From assembly GCF_032854445.1 (NCBI RefSeq), contig NC_088305.1:30094628-30158627 (forward strand): a DNA stretch of 64,000 nucleotides. Reading direction: 5' to 3'. The first letter of the stretch is position 1. Every line of letters starts with the position of its first letter. Source of the DNA: Liolophura sinensis (Eukaryota > Mollusca > Polyplacophora > Chitonida > Chitonidae). Below are positions 58,738 to 64,000 of this stretch, one piece after another. The notes under the pieces are model-generated. The model was not told the origin of the DNA. It searched no databases and saw nothing but the letters and a program-made list of their open reading frames with translations. The position numbers and the translations under genes are program-made.

Positions 58738-59560
58738 TGACATAGCGTGACAGCGAGTTAGTCCGGCGTTATTCAGCTCGAGTGAGCGAGGCAGCAAGTT
58801 AGCCCTGTTATTACAAAGATCAAGGTAGCAAGGCAGGGAGGTAGCAAGGCACTGAGACAGCAAGGCAGAGAGGTAGCAAGGCACTGAGAGAGCGAGGCAG
58901 CGAGTTAGCACTGTATTAGAAAGATTGAGGCAGCCAGGTAGCCTTGAATTAGAAAGATCGTGTTAGCGAGTTAGCGAGTCAGTGAGATAGCAAGGCAGCG
59001 AGTTAGCGAGTCAGCGAGTAAGCGAGTGAACGAGTCAGCGAGTAAGCGAGTCAGCGAGTTAGCGAGTCAGTGAGATAGCGAGGCAGCTGTATCATAAAGA
59101 GCGAGGTATTAAGGCAGAGAGGTAGCTAGGCAGCCCTGTATTACAAAGATCGAGGGAGTGAGACATCGATATAGCAAGACATTGAGACAGCGAGGTAGCG
59201 AGGCAGCCCTGTATTACAAAGATCAAGGGAGTGAGGCATCGATATAGCGAGACATTGAGACAGCGCGGCAGCGAGGTCTTACAAAGACAGAGGGAGCGAG
59301 GCAGCCAGGTAGTGAGACATTGAGCTAGCGAGGTAGCGAGGTAACAATGTATCATAAAGGCGATGCAGCAAGGCAAAGAGGTAACAGTATAGCCAAATAT
59401 TATAAAGATAAAGGGAGCGAGGCAGGGAGGTAAAAAGGCAGCAAGGTATTGAGGCATTAAGGTAGCCCTGTATTATAGATCAAGGTGACGAGGTGGCGAG
59501 ATAGAGAGGCAGTGACATAACAAGGCGGCGAGGTAGTCCGGTAGCGAAAAGATAGCGAAA
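58738..59560. repeat. Minisatellite of (T/G)AGCGAG-type units with higher-order structure
   Basis: Short 8-bp-like units (GCGAGTTA, GCGAGTCA, GCAAGGCA, GAGGTAGC) are arranged in blocks separated by a recurrent phrase CCCTGTATTACAAAGATCAA at about 58815, 59131 and 59208, with diverged copies elsewhere. The block spacing is roughly 70-110 bp. The complementary reading frames (for example 59092-59457 minus, with LPRCL and CLATSL repeats) are artefacts. Confidence 0.9.
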
Positions 59561-62345
59561 AAATTTTCTATCGACTCCCTCATGGCGCATGACAAATCAG
59601 TTCAAACATAAGCCAAAACGTACCTTATTTTATCTCAGAATGTTTCTTGCATGGGATGGGGGATTAAGTCATTTCAAAACCTTCTAATAAGGCCTGCCGT
59701 GAACAGTCACGTTAAACCCGTTCTTGAGAAAACATGACTTGAAGCTGTCGCTCGAACTTGGGAAGACCAGATGGCAGTTATCACAACTAATGTCAGTACT
59801 AAGACTCAGGCAATGTTCTCAATAGTAGTCTGTGAAAAACCGGTGTCAATAATCGTTAAATGGTGGTCATGCCCTACATGCAAGTTATCACAACTGAAGT
59901 TGTCCCTGCACGATGTATCAGCTGGCTGTATATCGTATTTCTCTTATGTAATGTGTTATGCAACATAATCAATACGCCGTATTCCTTACGCGCTTAGAAT
60001 TCTCGAGCAGAGCTTCCTCTCCGTGAGCAATGGAAAAATTATATGAACCATTTCCAGCCAACAGGCAGAGAAACGTGTGACAACAGTCTCGACAGGTGCC
60101 AAGAAATAAAAAAAACACTGCACAATATTTCTGTAATTACGGAATTGCTCCCCGTTTTCTTCACAGCCATCCCGAAGGATTTTGGTACAACGCCAGTTGT
60201 CTAGGTATTTTTGGTGTCGTCACTTTTACCAAGGTCTTTGTCAGTCAAATTGAGGGGCTCGGTAACTTGGAACTTTATGCGGACACTTGATGAAAAAGGG
60301 TCATCACACGATCTATTCGGTACAATAGCACTTAGCCCAGGGAAAAGACAACTGGTCAAAAATGTGTAGGCATCTACAGAGGACTCATGATTCGTTCACA
60401 ATAAGTTGGACGGTTGCCATACCTACTTGTTGAACATGGCCTCGGGTGGACTTAATGTTATCCGGAACAAGTTCGAGTCGCCGAACCCACCAATCAGTAA
60501 TGGCCACAAATCAGATTATATCAAAAATATGATCGATTCAAGGGGAAATCTGTTGGCGAAAGCAAACATAAAAATTGTCCTTAATACAAAAGTCCGGCTT
60601 TAACATGAATCCATCTCCGTCCCAATTGGGCTGATGCCCGTCAACATTTGTCCTGACGCGACGCAGCGCCCAACTTGAGATGACCCAGTTTGACACTTGT
60701 GGAAGTTTTAACTAATTGGATGGGGCAATTATCTTATTTCGCTTATACGTCAGTTAATAAGCTGTCTGTCTTGAGCAATGTTAAAGCGATCGGAGAGTTT
60801 GATGGGATCCTCCCCCCCACTCCCGCAACAGACAGCGCGGTATTTACAACGTCGTATGGCATGTGACCTCACCAACTGCTCGGTTAATAATGGCTCAAGA
60901 TTCCATCTACAGATACTTACCGTCCGAAATTGACTATGCACCAAACTGGCTAACCTCTTGTGGGTTGGTATTGGTTATATCTCTTTCAATTTGTATCATG
61001 AAGGTGATATACCGAAAACAATGAAAGCTGGTTGACTGAGTTGTTAACGTTTTTTTCTGTCTTAAGGACTACTAGGGTATGTAGATTAATTCAAAAGGGT
61101 AGTGACTAATTTAGCTCTATTGGGATATGTACTGTTAGCTGAATCCATCGAGGTATAATGCTGTGTGAAGAATCAATGAAACATGACAGACATCATCTGT
61201 TTTTGAATATAAACTTCAGATGACAAGTTTCGGTCCAAAAATGTTTGCTGTGAGGTCACGCTATTGTCTGCGTTGATTATTTTTCAAGAATCAATACTTG
61301 GGAGTTCTTGGTTTGAGTGGTGATGGGTGGCAACTTGTACCACTTGAGTGCGCCTCCGACTGGAGTACGGTAGAGCGGGATTCGACCCCACCAACACAAG
61401 ACTTCAAAACATTCACATATCCCACTGAGCAAGATCATTCAACCTTCCCATTTTAGAGGGCTTTAAACGTTTGTAGTTACGTCAGCCTTTTGTCTAACAT
61501 AAGAATGTTATATATGAAGGGTCTATTCGTTTCTTATTAATATGAAATTTATTTTCTGACAGTTTCGTTCTGCTCCTTCATGTCAAATACACAAAATGTT
61601 GCCAGTGTGAGAAAAGGTAGTGGCGTCATCAATTCTCTTAGACAAAAATATGAACAGCAAAACAGTTTGTACAAAGGTGAACAGATGGGTCTAATTTGTG
61701 GCATTCTGAATACGAACATTTTGGATATCTAGAGGCCTTGATATGTCAGTGTGACAGAAATTATATAATCTAGTATCAGACTTCGCCAGATTATATCTAA
61801 GTTTACATCAATTCAAATACAGACCGAGTCACCATCCACAATCTTACACATTCAGTGTATGCTCAGGCAGTAACCTACATAGAGTTCAACGAATTGAGCT
61901 CCACTTGGCTTAAAAGCTGCAATGTTGTTGCGCTAAAACTTCATGTAATACCGTCACGAAAGATCAACAAAGATACGCATTATTTTCAACTATGCAAATA
62001 TTACGGCTAAGCCGGCACGAAAAAGCATTCATTTGCGGTAATTGTGATGTAACGTCTTTTTATCATTTGCTTTAAATGACACCGTGCGATTCTTGAAAAA
62101 GAGTCGATGGTTGTTACGTTACTACGAATACGTTTAAGTAGGAGAAACAACTCGCAACAGTTGATTCTTGAAAGAGAATGGACGCCGTGCTCCAAGCCTT
62201 GTCGATTCTTTTTCAAGAATCAACAATTGCTCGTCGTTTTCCCACTACATTACATGGTAGGCGTTCGCTCAGGGAATTGCAACAGACGCATTACATGTCA
62301 GAAATATTCCCATTGCAAGATTCCAGTTTAAAGTAAAAGGCAATA

Positions 62346-62364
62346 TATATATATATATATATAT
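62346..62364. repeat. (TA)n microsatellite
   Basis: About ten TA units followed by TGTAGTCTG. Confidence 0.85.
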
Positions 62365-63084
62365 GTAGTCTGTTTGCTTTACTGTTACTTTGTATTTAAA
62401 AACCACTTTGGAAGCAAGAAATAAGAATAATTTCATCAACACGGCAGCGGTGAATTTACTACAGACAGACTACGAATTTTAAATGATCTAGCTGTTTGCA
62501 ATGCTGTGCCGGATTATTTCAACGTAAGACGGCCACTGTGCATTTCCTACCAATATACTAAATCAATCGCTTCCAAGATATTTAATGACTCGATAGCAGT
62601 TAAATATTTTGAGATGTATGATTATACGTATGGTAGATACAGCCCTGATTCTGAATCGTAATTCAACTTACCTTCCATATTATCATGTCATAACTTGTAA
62701 CCTTAAAGGATTTGTGTCCACATTTAGCTTCTGGTCCTAATTATAAAGATTACAATCCGTTTAAACAGTGTTACCACTAGGGCTTCTGAGAAACGTAATA
62801 ATGACTTTAAATCCACCAATAACAATAGGTTTACTGTCCTAGCCAATAAGCATATGTGACGTCATAGATGGCCAACCCAAGTATAACTGGCCTAAACAGT
62901 CTGGGGAATCGTATCACAAAGATGTCATTGTGTGAACACATTGACAAATACACTGCAGTATTTATCTACTATCCTTTTCGCTTCACCATAACCATAATTC
63001 TATTCCCTGGGGGATTCTAAATTCTTGCCTATATTCAATGACAACTACCGGTACATCTTATTTTCGGCATTCTGAATAGCCTAT

Positions 63085-63242
63085 GCCTATAGCCGTGCAC
63101 AATATAAATACATGTACGATGTGGAGGCCGGCGTTAGTATAGAGAGATTTACTCTCTATCATAGGGGCCTATAGCCGTGCACAATATAAATACATGTACA
63201 ATGTGGACGCCGGCGTTAGTATACACAGATTTACTCTCTATC
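63085..63242. repeat. 82-bp direct tandem duplication
   Basis: Two units start GCCTATAGCCGTGCACAATA and end AGATTTACTCTCTATCA. They differ at about five positions. The duplication adjoins the end of the THAP-like exon's predicted intron. Confidence 0.88.
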
Positions 63243-63284
63243 AGCTTTCATTTCAGTTAATAGTATTTTTTAACCACTGTTTAC

Positions 63285-63465
63285 AGGTGCCTTTGACGAA
63301 ATTCAGTTGTATTACAAAATCCTTCCGTCTTGCGCTGTAAATACGCTCTTTCCAGAGGGCCACATCGTCTGGAAACTTTAAGAAAACTCCACCATTCTTC
63401 GATGACCTGTTTTTACAAACGTATGCAGGACAACAAACCATTGTTTGTTGTGAGAAATTCGACAT
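63285..63465 (-). CDS. First coding exon of a THAP-domain protein (partial)
   Basis: A minus-strand exon from the ATG at 63465 (alternative ATG at 63441, which fits the usual THAP start better) runs to a donor GTAAAC whose GT is at 63284-63283. It encodes about 60 residues. The pattern VCCPAYVCKNR, VFLKFPDD, LWKERIYSARRKDF shows the first zinc cysteines (Cys12, Cys17), the conserved Phe-Pro and the tryptophan (Trp38) of a THAP zinc finger, a C2CH DNA-binding domain of transcription regulators and P-element-type transposases. The distal Cys-x2-His pair should be in the next exon to the left, which I could not find. If the donor is not used, the frame continues to 63253 and lacks the second half of the finger. 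Confidence 0.55.
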
Positions 63466-63572
63466 GCTTGTTGTTACTCGTTTAGCTTTTTTAACACTGA
63501 AATAAATGGCACAGGTTGGGCTTGTATTTCTGTGGAGACTGACGGATGTTGGTGGAAAAATGCATACATCCT

Positions 63573-63662
63573 ACTTCATTATCTAGTGATAACTTCATTA
63601 TCTAGTGATAACTTCATTATCTACTGATAACTTCATTATCTAGTGATAACTTCATTATCCAG
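63573..63662. repeat. 19-bp tandem repeat, ACTTCATTATCTAGTGATA
   Basis: Four full units and a partial fifth, with one substitution, about 110 bp upstream of the THAP-like exon start on the minus-strand sense. Confidence 0.93.
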
Positions 63663-64000
63663 GGCCATATTACTCAGATTCATGTACTCTTTTTCAGTAT
63701 TTGGTTACATTCAATTTAGCAGTATATACAGGAGTAGCTAATAAGGAAGAAATAGTAAATCTGGACAATAATCCTTTAATACTGTAAATAATCATGATTG
63801 ACGAAGTCGATTTGTAAGGGGTCTGGATGATACGGAGACGAGAAACATAAATATGAAAGTTAATAAGAAAATTGTTTTTTCGGTGCTTGAAAACTTTGCA
63901 AAAATGGGGTAAAGGGGAATGAGAAAGTGGAACCTCCAGTGCTTGATACTTGGCTAGCAAAGACAAATGTTGTGTTTGCAATCCATCAAATCAATGATAA
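63663..64000. other. Right-edge sequence, nothing recognised
   Basis: A 95-codon minus-strand frame at 63694-63981 has no signatures. It would be upstream of the THAP-like exon and could be promoter or leader sequence. Confidence 0.4.

Larger units (their letters stand above)
59561..63252. other. Intergenic DNA, no gene recognised
   Basis: It contains a TA microsatellite at 62346-62364 and a recent duplication at 63085-63242. A possible decayed B box occurs at 61378-61390. Otherwise nothing is supported. Confidence 0.5.

Noticed and set aside
59092-59457. 121-codon minus-strand frame rich in Leu, Cys and Pro
   Set aside because: It arises from reading the AGCGAG-type minisatellite in reverse. 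No signal peptide or domain pattern is independent of the repeat.
61320-61440. Possible tRNA or SINE with GGGATTCGACCCC
   Set aside because: The B-box resemblance is imperfect, no A box sits at the right distance and no tail or target duplication was seen.
1-64000. CRISPR array, bacterial operon, phage or plasmid features
   Set aside because: The repeats have no equal-length unique spacers. Coding is sparse with introns, and the only virus-like element is an animal Polinton.

Overview
This window looks like AT-rich, gene-poor nuclear DNA from an animal, most likely a marine mollusc. It has introns with GT/AG borders, no bacterial gene packing, tRNA-derived SINEs with target-site duplications, microsatellites, minisatellites and a decayed Polinton (Maverick). 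The mollusc call rests on remembered similarity of the two SINE families (a head reading GATAGCACAGTTGGTAGAGC and a tail whose complement reads ACGCCGTACTCAAGAATA) to repeats common in bivalve and gastropod genomes. I could not run a search.

The best host gene is a calmodulin-like EF-hand protein on the plus strand. It has three coding exons (19974-20117, 27861-27955, 28537-28735), giving 145 residues, with a TATA box at 19882. EF hands 1, 3 and 4 have canonical calcium loops and EF2 is degenerate. Its 7.7-kb first intron holds a near-perfect inverted repeat, short tandem repeats and a possible exon on the other strand. A THAP-type first coding exon lies on the minus strand near the right edge (63285-63465).

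The largest mobile feature is a Polinton at 7459-16539 with terminal inverted repeats starting AGTAGTATAGAAGG and a perfect 6-bp duplication (CACGTA) outside both ends. On the plus strand, in order, are remnants of integrase, chromodomain-like tail, A32-type packaging ATPase, two accessory proteins, penton-like minor capsid protein, pVI-like protein, major capsid protein and adenain-type protease. A truncated protein-primed DNA polymerase B and a C2H2 zinc-finger ORF lie on the minus strand. All genes except the zinc-finger ORF are broken by stops, frameshifts or deletions. Catalytic positions of integrase and polymerase are substituted. A short dispersed repeat is inserted in the polymerase.

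The rest is repeats and unannotated DNA. Two SINE families are present, several copies with clear target-site duplications. Two further dispersed families, called C and D here, are ones I do not recognise. There are two large minisatellites, at 47.94-49.58 kb (25-bp unit with hairpin potential) and 58.74-59.56 kb (AGCGAG-rich), plus smaller tandem arrays. From about 29 to 63 kb I see no convincing protein-coding gene.
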